This document shows, in pieces, positions 1 to 7,271 of a stretch of 16,347 bases of DNA (its first letter is position 1; each line of letters starts with the position of its first letter). Both the position numbers and the translations under genes were made by a program. This DNA is from Planctomycetota bacterium (GTDB taxonomy: Bacteria; Planctomycetota; Phycisphaerae; Phycisphaerales; UBA1924): assembly GCA_023412695.1 (NCBI GenBank), contig JAEYNG010000216.1, forward strand, positions 1 through 16,347. Reading direction: 5' to 3'. The notes beneath the pieces were generated by a model. It had not been told where the DNA came from. It was given only the letters and a program-made list of their open reading frames with translations, and made no database searches.

Positions 1-1068
1 GACCTTGGGCGCGCCGGTGATCGAGCCGGGCGGGAAGGCGGCGCGGAGCAGGTCGTTGAGGCCGAGGTCCTTGCGGAGCGTGCCGCTGACGGTGGCGACG
101 CCCTGCAGCACGCCGCCGGAAGTGCCGTTGCGGTGCGGCGTGGGCGGCGCGCCGTGGGACTCGATCTCGCGCGGCGCATCGACGCGGATGGAGCCGAAGT
201 CGCAGACCCGCCCGAGGTCGTTGCGCATGAGGTCCACGATCATGTTGAGCTCGGCGGCGTCTTTCTCGCTGCTCAGCAGCGCAGCCGCGCCGTGCTCGCC
301 GGCGCGGGTGCCCTTCATCGGGCGGGTGATGATGCGCCGGGTGGCGGGGTCGTAGTCGAGGAAGAGCTCGGGCGATGCGCTGGCGACGACGCCCGCGGGC
401 GTATCGAGGTACGCGCCGTACCAGGGCGCGGCGGACTCGGCGAGCGCGGCGAAGAGCGCACGCGGCGAGCCGTGCATCATGCCGGCGAGGTGGTGTGTGA
501 GGTTCACCTGGAAGACGTCGCCGGCGCGGATGTACTCGACCGCGCGGGCGACCGCGGCGATGTACGCCTCGCGCCCAAGTTGGCTGCGAAGAGGGCCGTC
601 GAATCGCGGCGGTTCGGGCGGCGCGGCCGCCGCGAGATCATCGAGCGGCGGGAGCTCCGCGGCGTCGCCAACGGTCCACCAATGGTTGGTTTGGGCGTCG
701 TGGACGTATGCACTCTCGACGCGGGCCCACTCGGCGGTGGCGAGGGCGCGGCGGGTGCTCCGGCGGCGCGCGGCGGGCTCGAGCATCTGGCCGAGCTCGT
801 ATGGCAGGATGCCGATCCATCCCCCTTGAAACGGGAGAGCGGCGTTCGCAGCCCTTCGCGGCGTGCGGCCCTTGGGGACGAGGTTGGGCGGGGCGATGTA
901 CTCCCAATGTCGGGGGGTGGCGAGGACGCTCCAGCGTGCGCGGCCGGCAGAACCGGCATCAACACCCGAAACAAGGCCCACAAGGGGGCGATGGCGCGGC
1001 CACGCGCGGACGGCCTGCATTGGGGTTACCCGCAGGGTGAGGGGCGTTGGCGTGATCGCGCGGGGCAC
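1..1068 (-). CDS. pabB: Aminodeoxychorismate synthase component I (PabB), 3' end cut by window edge
   Basis: This chorismate-binding enzyme makes 4-amino-4-deoxychorismate from chorismate and ammonia for folate (p-aminobenzoate) synthesis, normally with a PabA-type glutaminase. The sequence shows the N-terminal subdomain motif GWIGILPYELG, then AGDVFQVNLT (about residues 182-191), PMKGTR with K252, LNMIVDLMRNDLGR, and FPPGSITGAPK at the window edge. In this family a lysine in PIKGTR-type motifs marks PabB, while anthranilate synthase TrpE has PIAGTR, so PabB is favoured. About 356 residues are present and the last ~90 are missing. I chose GTG at 1068 because the sequence between it and the in-frame ATG at 1020 reads like the family's first beta strand; no Shine-Dalgarno is visible at either. 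It is divergent from ppdK. No pabA or pabC is visible here. Confidence 0.93.
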   Translation of the reverse strand, partial: MPRAITPTPLTLRVTPMQAVRAWPRHRPLVGLVSGVDAGSAGRARWSVLATPRHWEYIAPPNLVPKGRTPRRAANAALPFQGGWIGILPYELGQMLEPAARRRSTRRALATAEWARVESAYVHDAQTNHWWTVGDAAELPPLDDLAAAAPPEPPRFDGPLRSQLGREAYIAAVARAVEYIRAGDVFQVNLTHHLAGMMHGSPRALFAALAESAAPWYGAYLDTPAGVVASASPELFLDYDPATRRIITRPMKGTRAGEHGAAALLSSEKDAAELNMIVDLMRNDLGRVCDFGSIRVDAPREIESHGAPPTPHRNGTSGGVLQGVATVSGTLRKDLGLNDLLRAAFPPGSITGAPKV

Positions 1069-1073
1069 GTTGC

Positions 1074-1079
1074 ATGGTA
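1074..1079 (-). promoter_or_regulatory. Possible -10 element of pabB
   Basis: The minus strand reads TACCAT five bases before the proposed GTG start, with no Shine-Dalgarno in between. It fits a TANNNT -10 hexamer and would give a transcript beginning at or next to the start codon. No good -35 is visible. This is a pattern match only. Confidence 0.3.
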
Positions 1080-1238
1080 ACGGCGAGGGGGACGAGTTCG
1101 CGTGCGCGTCGCGAGAAGTTGGCGCGGCCGCGGCGGGCGATTCGTCAATACCCCCCAGACCATCTATGCTTTTGGCCTTGCTTTCGCCCCGGCGGAACGC
1201 GTGCCGGCGCGAGATCGCAGACGCGAAACACCATCATT

Positions 1239-1272
1239 GCCGGGCCCACTTATTTTGGGAGGGCTGCCCGGC
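1239..1272 (+). promoter_or_regulatory. Inverted repeat in the ppdK leader, just before the ribosome binding site
   Basis: GCCGGGC (1239-1245) and GCCCGGC (1266-1272) form a perfect 7-bp inverted repeat with a 20-base spacer. The right arm ends one base before the Shine-Dalgarno-like GGAGAGG at 1274-1280. A leader hairpin here could influence initiation on ppdK. A candidate TATGCT -10 lies farther upstream at about 1165-1170, without a convincing -35. Confidence 0.35.
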
Positions 1273-1290
1273 CGGAGAGGCTCACAGAAC

Positions 1291-4068
1291 ATGGCCGCAC
1301 GATCCAGCAAGTCTGCCCGCACGCACGCCGCGGGGGCGGTTTCGAAGAAGGCTGTCCGTCGCATCGCCCAGACGAAGACGCCGAAGGCGTCGTCGAACGG
1401 GTCGGCGAACGGCTCGCTCGGCGGGAAGCCGGGCAAGCACGTGTACTACTTCGGCAAGGGGAAGACCGAGGGCAACGCGAAGATGAAGCAGTTGCTCGGC
1501 GGCAAGGGGGCGAACCTTGCGGACATGACGAGCATCGGGCTGCCGGTGCCGCCGGGGTTCACGATCACGACGGACACGTGCGCGCTGTATTACAAGGCCG
1601 GGAAGCGGATTCCGCACGGCCTGATGAACGAGGTGCAGGCGAACGTCAGCAAGCTCGAGAAGGAGACGGGGAAGAAGTTCGGCGATCCGGGCAACCCGCT
1701 GCTGGTGAGCGTGCGGTCGGGCGCGGCGGCGTCGATGCCCGGCATGATGGACACGATCCTGAACCTGGGCCTGACCGACGCCGCGGCGGAGGGGCTGGCG
1801 AAGGCGACGGGCAACCGCCGCTTCGCGTACGACGCGTACCGCCGGCTGATCAACATGTTCGGCGACGTGGTGATGGGCGTGGATCACCACCACTTCGAAG
1901 AGGCGTTCGACCGCGTCAAGGCGAAGTACAAGGTCGAGCTCGACACCGACGTCCCGGCGGAGGGGATCGTCGAGCTGTGCGACTTGTACAAGCAGGTGTA
2001 CCGCAAGTGGGTCGGGGAGGACTTCCCGCAGAACCCGTTCAAGCAGCTCGAGCTGGCGATCGAGGCGGTGTTCAAGAGCTGGAACGCGGACCGGGCGGTC
2101 GCGTATCGCCGGCTGGCGAACATCGCCGGGCTCAACGGCACCGCGGTGAACGTGCAGGCGATGGTGTTCGGCAACATGGGCGATGACTCGGGCACGGGTG
2201 TGGCCTTCACGCGCAACCCGAGCACGGGCGAGAACTACTTCTACGGCGAGTTCCTCATCAACGCGCAGGGGGAGGACGTCGTCGCGGGCATCCGCACGCC
2301 CAAGCCGGTGAGCGAGATGACCAAGTGGAACAAGAAGGTCTACGACCAGCTCATCAAGATCAAGGGCACGCTCGAGAAGCACTACCGCGAGATGCAGGAC
2401 ATCGAGTTCACGATCGAGCGCGGCGTGCTGTACATGCTGCAGACGCGCACCGGCAAGCGGACGGGCTTCGCCGCGGTGAAGATTGCCTGCGACATGGTGG
2501 GCGAGCGGCTCATCGACGAGAAGACCGCGCTGCTGCGCATCCCCGCGGGGGACCTGACGCAGCTTTTGCTGCCGAGCTTTGACCCGGTGGCGAAGAAGGT
2601 GGCGCGGGTGCTGACCCGCGGCCTGCCGGCCTCGCCGGGCGCGGCGGTGGGCAAGCCCGCGTTCACGGCCGAGGAGGCCGTCCGCCGGGCGCGCAACGGC
2701 GAGAAGGTGCTCTTGGTCCGCAAGGAGACGAGCCCCGAGGACGTCGAGGGCATGCACCTGGCGGCGGGCATCCTGACGAGCACCGGCGGCATGACCAGCC
2801 ACGCGGCGGTCGTGGCGCGCGGCTGGGGTAAGTGCTGCGTCGCGGGCGCGGGCGAGATCCACATCGACGCCAACGCCGGGACGTTCACCGTCGCCGGCCG
2901 CCACTTCACGCGCGAGGACGTGATCAGCATCGACGGCTCGACGGGCGAGGTGATCCAGGGCGCGCTCTCGACGGTCGAGGCGAAGCTGTCGGGCGACTTC
3001 GCGAAGGTGATGCGCTGGGCCGACAAGTACCGCACGATCGGCGTGCGCACCAACGCGGACACGCCTGCGGACGCGAAGCGGGCGCGGGAGTTCGGCGCGG
3101 TGGGCATCGGCCTGACGCGCACGGAGCACATGTTCTTCGAGGGCAACCGCATCAAGAGCATGCGGAAGATGATCCTCGCGGAGACGACCGAAGCGCGGGT
3201 GAAGGCGCTCGACGAGCTGCTGCCCTACCAGCGGGACGACTTCGTCGGGATCTTCACGGCGATGAAGGGCTACCCGGTCACGATCCGGCTGATCGACCCG
3301 CCGCTGCACGAGTTCCTGCCGCACGACGAGAAGAACCAGAAGGAGATGGCCGACGCGCTGGGCATCTCGCTCGAGAAGGTCCGCCAGCGGGTGAGCCGGC
3401 TCCACGAGGCGAACCCGATGCTCGGGCACCGCGGGTGCCGGCTGTGCGTGACGTACCCGGAGATCCTGCGGATGCAGGTGCGGGCGATCGTCGAGGCGAC
3501 GATCGACTGCCTGCGGTCGAAGATCCGCGCGCTGCCGGAGATCATGATCCCGCTCGTCGGCACGAAGAAAGAGCTTGCGGTGCTGCGTGCGGAGGTCGAG
3601 CAGGTGATCGCGCAGGTGAAGCAGGAGCAGGACTTCAAGCCGCGGCTGGATATCAAGATCGGCACGATGATCGAGATCCCGCGTGCGGCGCTCACCGCCG
3701 ACGAGATCGCGACGGCGGCGGACTTCTTCAGCTTCGGGACCAACGACCTGACGCAGATGACGTTCGGCTTCTCGCGCGACGACATCAACAGCTTCCTGCC
3801 CGACTACCTGCAGCGCGAGCTGCTGCCGGTCGATCCGTTCCAGACGCTCGACCAGGACGGCGTGGGACAGCTCGTGCGGATGGGCATCGAGAAGGGCCGC
3901 GCGACGAGCCCGGAGCTGAAGATCGGCATCTGCGGCGAGCACGGCGGCGACCCGGCGAGCGTGCACTTCTTCCATCGCGTGGGCATGGACTACGTGTCGT
4001 GCTCGCCGTTCCGCGTGCCGATCGCACGGCTCGCGGCGGCGCAGGCGGCGATCATGGACAAGCAGTGA
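1291..4068 (+). CDS. ppdK: Pyruvate, phosphate dikinase
   Basis: PPDK interconverts pyruvate + ATP + Pi and PEP + AMP + PPi in the cytoplasm, joining glycolysis and gluconeogenesis. All domains are present: an ATP-grasp domain from LLGGKGANLADM (about residues 68-79), a phosphohistidine domain with GGMTSHAAVVARG where H504 is the phosphorylated histidine, and a C-terminal TIM barrel with GLTRTEH, GTNDLTQMTFGFSRDD and GICGEHGGDP, where C881 is the conserved acid/base cysteine. The threonine two residues before H504, the known site of reversible PPDK inactivation in plants and some bacteria, is present (T502). ATG 1291 is supported by GGAGAGG at 1274-1280. It yields 925 residues, about 50 longer than typical bacterial PPDK, through a lysine/arginine-rich N-terminal tail without acidic residues. 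A GTG at 1441 would give a canonical length but lacks a good ribosome binding site. Confidence 0.97.
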   Translation: MAARSSKSARTHAAGAVSKKAVRRIAQTKTPKASSNGSANGSLGGKPGKHVYYFGKGKTEGNAKMKQLLGGKGANLADMTSIGLPVPPGFTITTDTCALYYKAGKRIPHGLMNEVQANVSKLEKETGKKFGDPGNPLLVSVRSGAAASMPGMMDTILNLGLTDAAAEGLAKATGNRRFAYDAYRRLINMFGDVVMGVDHHHFEEAFDRVKAKYKVELDTDVPAEGIVELCDLYKQVYRKWVGEDFPQNPFKQLELAIEAVFKSWNADRAVAYRRLANIAGLNGTAVNVQAMVFGNMGDDSGTGVAFTRNPSTGENYFYGEFLINAQGEDVVAGIRTPKPVSEMTKWNKKVYDQLIKIKGTLEKHYREMQDIEFTIERGVLYMLQTRTGKRTGFAAVKIACDMVGERLIDEKTALLRIPAGDLTQLLLPSFDPVAKKVARVLTRGLPASPGAAVGKPAFTAEEAVRRARNGEKVLLVRKETSPEDVEGMHLAAGILTSTGGMTSHAAVVARGWGKCCVAGAGEIHIDANAGTFTVAGRHFTREDVISIDGSTGEVIQGALSTVEAKLSGDFAKVMRWADKYRTIGVRTNADTPADAKRAREFGAVGIGLTRTEHMFFEGNRIKSMRKMILAETTEARVKALDELLPYQRDDFVGIFTAMKGYPVTIRLIDPPLHEFLPHDEKNQKEMADALGISLEKVRQRVSRLHEANPMLGHRGCRLCVTYPEILRMQVRAIVEATIDCLRSKIRALPEIMIPLVGTKKELAVLRAEVEQVIAQVKQEQDFKPRLDIKIGTMIEIPRAALTADEIATAADFFSFGTNDLTQMTFGFSRDDINSFLPDYLQRELLPVDPFQTLDQDGVGQLVRMGIEKGRATSPELKIGICGEHGGDPASVHFFHRVGMDYVSCSPFRVPIARLAAAQAAIMDKQ

Positions 4069-4139
4069 GTAGCCCGACTCGACAAGAAGCCCGACCGTGA
4101 GGGAGGGCGTGTGCAGCGCCGCCGCATATCTGCAAACTC

Positions 4140-4171
4140 AAGGGCCCTGGCGCGAGCCGGGGCCCTTTTTT
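4140..4171 (+). terminator. Intrinsic terminator after ppdK
   Basis: A 12-bp stem (4140-4151 with 4156-4167, one T-G wobble) closes on the GNRA tetraloop GCGA and runs into six T residues (4166-4171). It lies 71 bp after the ppdK stop and about 25 bp past the convergent SUMF1 gene's stop at 4197. On the minus strand the T tract is poor, so it primarily terminates ppdK. Confidence 0.93.
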
Positions 4172-4196
4172 CATTGGTGAACTTCGTGCGGGTCTG

Positions 4197-5252
4197 TTAC
4201 GAACGTCTGCGTATGCGGGGGTGCCAGAGTAGTCCCGCCAGCAGCGCGGAGGTTCCTGGGGCCGGGACGCTCGACGCGATGCGGAACCCAAGATCGAATG
4301 GGGAAAAACTCGGGAAGTCAGAGGAGAACTGTGTGAGCGCGTCGCGCGCAAGCGGCCCAAAGGCGCGAGCGCTGCCATCAACAAACCGAGTGGGCGGCAG
4401 GCCCGGCCCGGTCAGGATGCTCTCGGTCCACTCTGCGCTCCCGCCCGCAACATCGAACAAGCCCCACGGGCTTGTGACTTCCGCATATGCGCCGAGGGGA
4501 ACAAGGTCGGGGTTGTAGCCGGGGAACGACATCCACCACCCAGCGTTGGCCTGCGCGAGTTGGCCGTTCACCTCGACGCCCGGCGGGCCGTACACCAGCG
4601 GCGTGTCGGTGCCGTTGGGATAGAGCCACCAGCCGCCCTGTTCTTCGCCGTAGCGGTGCGGGTCATAATGCGCGGCCTTGAGCCACTCGTCCCACGTCGG
4701 GATCCAGTACCGCGCTCCGGGATGGTGCGCCGCCTGATCGGTGAAGATGTTGCCGAAGTAGCCGAAGGTGCTGACGCTGTACGCGCCGTCGAGGAACGCC
4801 TCACGAGCGCTGCTCTTGTTGTTGTGGAGCCAGTTGCAATAGATCGCGGCCATGCGCCAACTGATGTTGCCCACCGGCAGCATCTCGTTGCCCGCGGGCA
4901 CCTGCCAGCGCAGACCGCCGGGAGTGTTAGGTGTTACCGGCACGCCGCCCCAGAACGACGGCGGGGCGAGGTGCGGGATGCGGTCGGCGACGGGGCGGTC
5001 ATAGGCGGCGTTGAAGAACTCGACCCACTGCGCTGTCGTGACTTCGAAGCGGCCGATGTGGTACTCGTAGTTGACGCCGCCGCGGCCGGAGGTGCGGTCA
5101 TCGGGCGTGCCGGTGCCCGGCCATGGGGTGTTGCCGGCGTGGGTGATGCGGACAAAGTCGATGCCGGAGAGCGGGTCGATGTCGGCGAGGGCGGTGGTGG
5201 TTGCCGCGAGGAGCGCGGCGGTGGTGAGGGTGAGGATCGCGCTTGTCTTCAC
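4197..5252 (-). CDS. Secreted SUMF1/FGE-domain protein with PEP-CTERM-like tail
   Basis: This 351-residue protein has a signal peptide (about 1-23, ending ALA-D), a formylglycine-generating-enzyme-like (SUMF1, C-type-lectin-like) domain from about residue 28 to 326, and a C-terminal VPAPGTSALLAGLL plus basic WHPRIRRRS tail (329-351) resembling the planctomycete PEP-CTERM/exosortase sorting signal. Family hallmarks are GRFEVTTAQWVEFFNA, YCNWLHN, IPTWDEWLKAA, GLFDVAGGSAEWTE and LGFRIA. True FGE uses a C-terminal cysteine pair; here the only cysteine is C139 in YCNWL, so catalysis of that kind is unlikely and a binding or structural role at the cell surface is inferred. The start is GTG with no clear Shine-Dalgarno. 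An IS element lies 33 bp upstream, so the native promoter may be displaced. Confidence 0.88.
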   Translation of the reverse strand: MKTSAILTLTTAALLAATTTALADIDPLSGIDFVRITHAGNTPWPGTGTPDDRTSGRGGVNYEYHIGRFEVTTAQWVEFFNAAYDRPVADRIPHLAPPSFWGGVPVTPNTPGGLRWQVPAGNEMLPVGNISWRMAAIYCNWLHNNKSSAREAFLDGAYSVSTFGYFGNIFTDQAAHHPGARYWIPTWDEWLKAAHYDPHRYGEEQGGWWLYPNGTDTPLVYGPPGVEVNGQLAQANAGWWMSFPGYNPDLVPLGAYAEVTSPWGLFDVAGGSAEWTESILTGPGLPPTRFVDGSARAFGPLARDALTQFSSDFPSFSPFDLGFRIASSVPAPGTSALLAGLLWHPRIRRRS

Positions 5253-5285
5253 GGTTTTCGGTGACGGCGCGACCCGTCGCTTGCG

Positions 5286-5302
5286 AACCTTTTGCGCTAG
5301 GC
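5286..5302 (+). repeat. Left terminal inverted repeat of the IS
   Basis: AACCTTTTGCGCTAGGC is the outer end of the IS on the SUMF1 side. It pairs with 6259-6275 in inverted orientation with two mismatches. Confidence 0.72.
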
Positions 5303-5344
5303 GCGTGTTTGCACGCCCAGAAGCCTATTTGCGCGGGTATCAAT

Positions 5345-5392
5345 GAGCTGCCATGCTGTCTCTTGCAGCAAAGGAGATCAGCATGGCAGCTC
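5345..5392 (+). promoter_or_regulatory. Perfect 14-bp inverted repeat enclosing the transposase ribosome binding site and start codon
   Basis: GAGCTGCCATGCTG (5345-5358) is exactly complementary to CAGCATGGCAGCTC (5379-5392), with a 20-base loop. The Shine-Dalgarno AAGGAG (5371-5376) is in the loop and the ATG at 5383-5385 is inside the 3' arm. Transcripts entering from outside would fold over the start codon, while a transcript starting after 5358 would not. IS10 and IS50 are known to limit transposase synthesis from read-through transcripts this way; its use here is inferred. Confidence 0.72.
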
Positions 5393-6264
5393 GAACACTC
5401 TGGAGTGAACTCTACCGGCTTGTCCGTCGCGTCGCAGATGAGCGTCCCAGGGGCGGGCGGCGCTTCGCGGACTGGGTCATTGTCCTGACCTTTCTCTGGG
5501 CGGCGTTCAACAACAAGCCCGTGTCATGGGCGGTGCAGCGGGGCAACTGGCCGGGGTGGTCGCTGCGATGGATCCCGCGTCTGCCGTCGAACACCACGAT
5601 GTGTCGCAGGCTCAGGAGCGGCCCGGTGACGGAGTTCCTCGCCATGGTCCTCGACGCGGCGCAGGCCGAGTTGCCGCGGTCGCTCGTCCGCTTCATCGAT
5701 GGCAAGCCCCTGCCCATCGGCGGCGGTTCAAAGGACCGACAGGCCGGCTACGGCCGCGCCGTGGGTGGGAAGGCGATGGGTTACAAGTTGCACGCGTTGG
5801 TGCACCAGGGCGGGCGGGTTGAGTGTTATCGCATCGCTCCCATGAATGTGCCCGAGCAGCGCATGGCCCAGCGGCTGCTGCGGGACTCCGCCGCCGGGCC
5901 GGGGTACGACCTGGCCGATGGCAACTACGACTCGGCCCAGCTCTTTGCCCTGGCGGGGCTCGGGGGAACGCAGTTAATCACCGAGCGCCGACATCCCCGG
6001 GCGGGCCTTGGCCATCGCCGACAGCGACCGGCGCGGCTGCGGAGCCTGGCCTTGACAGAAGGAGGCTCTCGGTTCGGCCGCGATCTGCTCGATGCCCGAG
6101 ACCAGATCGAACGCTACTTCGGCAACCTCTCCAGCTTCGACGCCGGCCTCGGTCCTCTGCCTGCCTGGGTCAGGACACACCGGCGCGTGCACCGCTGGGT
6201 CACCGCCAAACTCACCATCAACGCCACCCGGATCTGTCAACTCCGCCGACGCGTCGCGGCCTAA
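5383..6264 (+). CDS. IS5-family DDE transposase
   Basis: This 293-residue transposase catalyses movement of the surrounding IS. The DDE acidic triad appears intact: D106 in RFIDGKP, D179 in LADGNYDS and E243 in DQIERYFGNLSSF. The C-terminal GLGPLPAWVRTHRRVHRWV block, rich in basic residues, is typical of IS5-like transposases. ATG 5383 follows AAGGAG with a 6-base gap; an in-frame ATG at 5353 has no such site. The start codon is buried in the 14-bp inverted repeat described separately. No frameshift or internal stop is seen, so the element could still be active. The exact IS subgroup cannot be set from sequence reading alone. Confidence 0.92.
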   Translation: MAARTLWSELYRLVRRVADERPRGGRRFADWVIVLTFLWAAFNNKPVSWAVQRGNWPGWSLRWIPRLPSNTTMCRRLRSGPVTEFLAMVLDAAQAELPRSLVRFIDGKPLPIGGGSKDRQAGYGRAVGGKAMGYKLHALVHQGGRVECYRIAPMNVPEQRMAQRLLRDSAAGPGYDLADGNYDSAQLFALAGLGGTQLITERRHPRAGLGHRRQRPARLRSLALTEGGSRFGRDLLDARDQIERYFGNLSSFDAGLGPLPAWVRTHRRVHRWVTAKLTINATRICQLRRRVAA

Positions 6265-6275
6265 CGCAAAATGTT
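6259..6275 (+). repeat. Right terminal inverted repeat of the IS
   Basis: The reverse complement AACATTTTGCGTTAGGC matches the left repeat (5286-5302) at 15 of 17 positions. It contains the transposase stop codon. Confidence 0.72.
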
Positions 6276-6468
6276 GTCGCGCTCCGGGCTCTGAGAGGCT
6301 TTAACCCGCGGGGCTGGTCCGATAGTTGTACAGGCGAGGTGACCCACGGGCAGGCTCCGGTCTCTGCCCTCTTCTCCGGAGAGCAGGGTATCACCCGCTT
6401 CGCGTTGCACAAGGGAAAGTTCCCGGAGAGGTGTCGGGCGCCAAGGCGCCGCGGGGAAGGGCGCGAGT
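6276..6468. other. Non-coding gap with clustered small inverted repeats
   Basis: I see no credible gene between the IS and the methyltransferase 3' end. The gap holds several short inverted repeats: GGGCAG/CTGCCC (6348-6353/6364-6369), TCTCCGGAGA (6373-6382), GGGT/ACCC around 6386-6396, GGGAA/TTCCC around 6412-6423, and two adjacent GGCGCC copies (6437-6442, 6445-6450). The last is 19 bp past the methyltransferase stop and could be a weak terminator for it, but no T tract follows. Confidence 0.4.
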
Positions 6469-7170
6469 TCACCTGCCGAACACCGAGATGCAGTCGATCG
6501 CCTTGTCCTCGCGCCAATCGATGACCTGCTGGGACTCGACCTCAAGCCCCGCGTCGCGGCAGTAGGCCGCGAAGAGTTCGGCGGTCATGGTGCTGCGCCA
6601 GTGCGGGGTGTCGGTCCAGTTGCGGTTCGGGTCGGGGCAGTGCGCGCCGTAGTTGGAGTGGTGGACGAAGCCGCGGCCACCGGGCGCGAGGACGCGGGCG
6701 AACTCGTGGATGTAGCGCTCCATCAACTCGCGGTGGAAGTGGACCATCGAGTCCCACGAGTAGATGAACGTGACGGAGGCGTCGGGGATTTCGCGGAACG
6801 ATGCGCCGTCGCCCAGGACGAAACGAATGCGCGGCGAGCCGTCGGCGCGGCGGGCGCGGGGATCGTTCGCGAAGCGGGCGGCGCAGGCGTCGAGGCAGTG
6901 CCGGTTGACGTCAACGAGCGTGAGGTCGCCATCGGCGGCGGCGACGAAGTCGAGGAGCTTCTGGGTGTTGCGGCCGTGGCCGCAGGCGAGCTCGAGCGTG
7001 CGCGAAAAATCGAAGCCGCGATGCGCGACGACGGGCTCGATGAGGTTGGCCCATTGCGCGGGGAAGAGGCTTTCGGCGCGCTGGAAGTAGGGCGTGACGG
7101 CGTGCTTGTCGCGCGTCTGGGCGACATGCGCGGCGATGGGATCGGAGGCGGCGGGAGCGCGGGGCGTCAT
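6469..7170 (-). CDS. Class I SAM-dependent methyltransferase
   Basis: This 233-residue cytoplasmic protein carries the Rossmann methyltransferase signatures: motif I LELACGHGRNT (59-69), the acidic end of strand 2 at LTLVDVN (D87), and a motif III-like LGDGASF (D121), followed by IYSWDSMVHF and RVLAPGGRGFVHHSN. These bind S-adenosylmethionine; the methyl acceptor cannot be read from the sequence. The ATG at 7170 has no Shine-Dalgarno but sits 6 bases after TAACCT. It lies downstream of the DUF2092/redoxin gene on the same strand but is separated from it by a terminator hairpin, so it is probably transcribed alone. Confidence 0.88.
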   Translation of the reverse strand: MTPRAPAASDPIAAHVAQTRDKHAVTPYFQRAESLFPAQWANLIEPVVAHRGFDFSRTLELACGHGRNTQKLLDFVAAADGDLTLVDVNRHCLDACAARFANDPRARRADGSPRIRFVLGDGASFREIPDASVTFIYSWDSMVHFHRELMERYIHEFARVLAPGGRGFVHHSNYGAHCPDPNRNWTDTPHWRSTMTAELFAAYCRDAGLEVESQQVIDWREDKAIDCISVFGR

Positions 7171-7176
7171 CGGTGG

Positions 7177-7182
7177 AGGTTA
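7177..7182 (-). promoter_or_regulatory. Candidate -10 for a leaderless methyltransferase transcript
   Basis: The minus strand reads TAACCT, then exactly six bases, then ATG (7170-7168). This TANNNT spacing would place transcription start on the A of the start codon. No -35 is evident, and the region just upstream is occupied by the terminator stem at 7198-7221. Confidence 0.45.
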
Positions 7183-7197
7183 TGCGTAGAACGAGAA

Positions 7198-7221
7198 AGG
7201 CCCGGCGCTTGGGCCGGGCCT
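7198..7221 (-). terminator. Intrinsic terminator of the DUF2092/redoxin gene
   Basis: AGGCCCGGC (7198-7206) and GCCGGGCCT (7213-7221) form a perfect 9-bp stem with a 6-base loop; outer CGAG/CTCG can extend it past a two-base bulge. On the minus strand the stem is followed by the pyrimidine-rich TTTCTCGTTCT. It lies 50 bp after the stop at 7272. Confidence 0.75.
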
Positions 7222-7271
7222 CTCGGGAAACGTGGTGCGTTGGTGTCACTGACCGGAGATTATCGCCGCGC

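Larger units (their letters stand above)
5286..6275 (+). mobile_element. IS5-like insertion sequence, apparently complete (about 990 bp)
   Basis: Terminal inverted repeats bracket one transposase gene. 5286-5302 (AACCTTTTGCGCTAGGC) matches the reverse complement of 6259-6275 at 15 of 17 positions; the core TTTTGCGYTAGG differs at one base. The transposase stop codon (6262-6264) lies inside the right repeat. I could not find a convincing target-site duplication, so exact ends may be off by a few bases. The family assignment comes from the transposase. Confidence 0.8.

Noticed and set aside
133..1080. Plus-strand open frames opposite pabB
   Set aside because: Low-complexity Arg/Gly/Ala translations; the minus strand has clear PabB motifs throughout.
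1102..1290. Upstream in-frame extension of ppdK to 1102
   Set aside because: The added residues look non-coding, and the ATG at 1291 has a good ribosome binding site.
1282..3975. Very long minus-strand open frame opposite ppdK (897 codons)
   Set aside because: Arg/His/Leu-rich shadow translation with no domain; ppdK on the plus strand has all catalytic motifs. Long antisense frames are expected at this GC content.
5276..6280. GTCGC at 5276-5280 and 6276-6280 as target-site duplication of the IS
   Set aside because: The left copy is five bases outside the terminal repeat while the right copy abuts it, so the geometry is inconsistent; likely chance.
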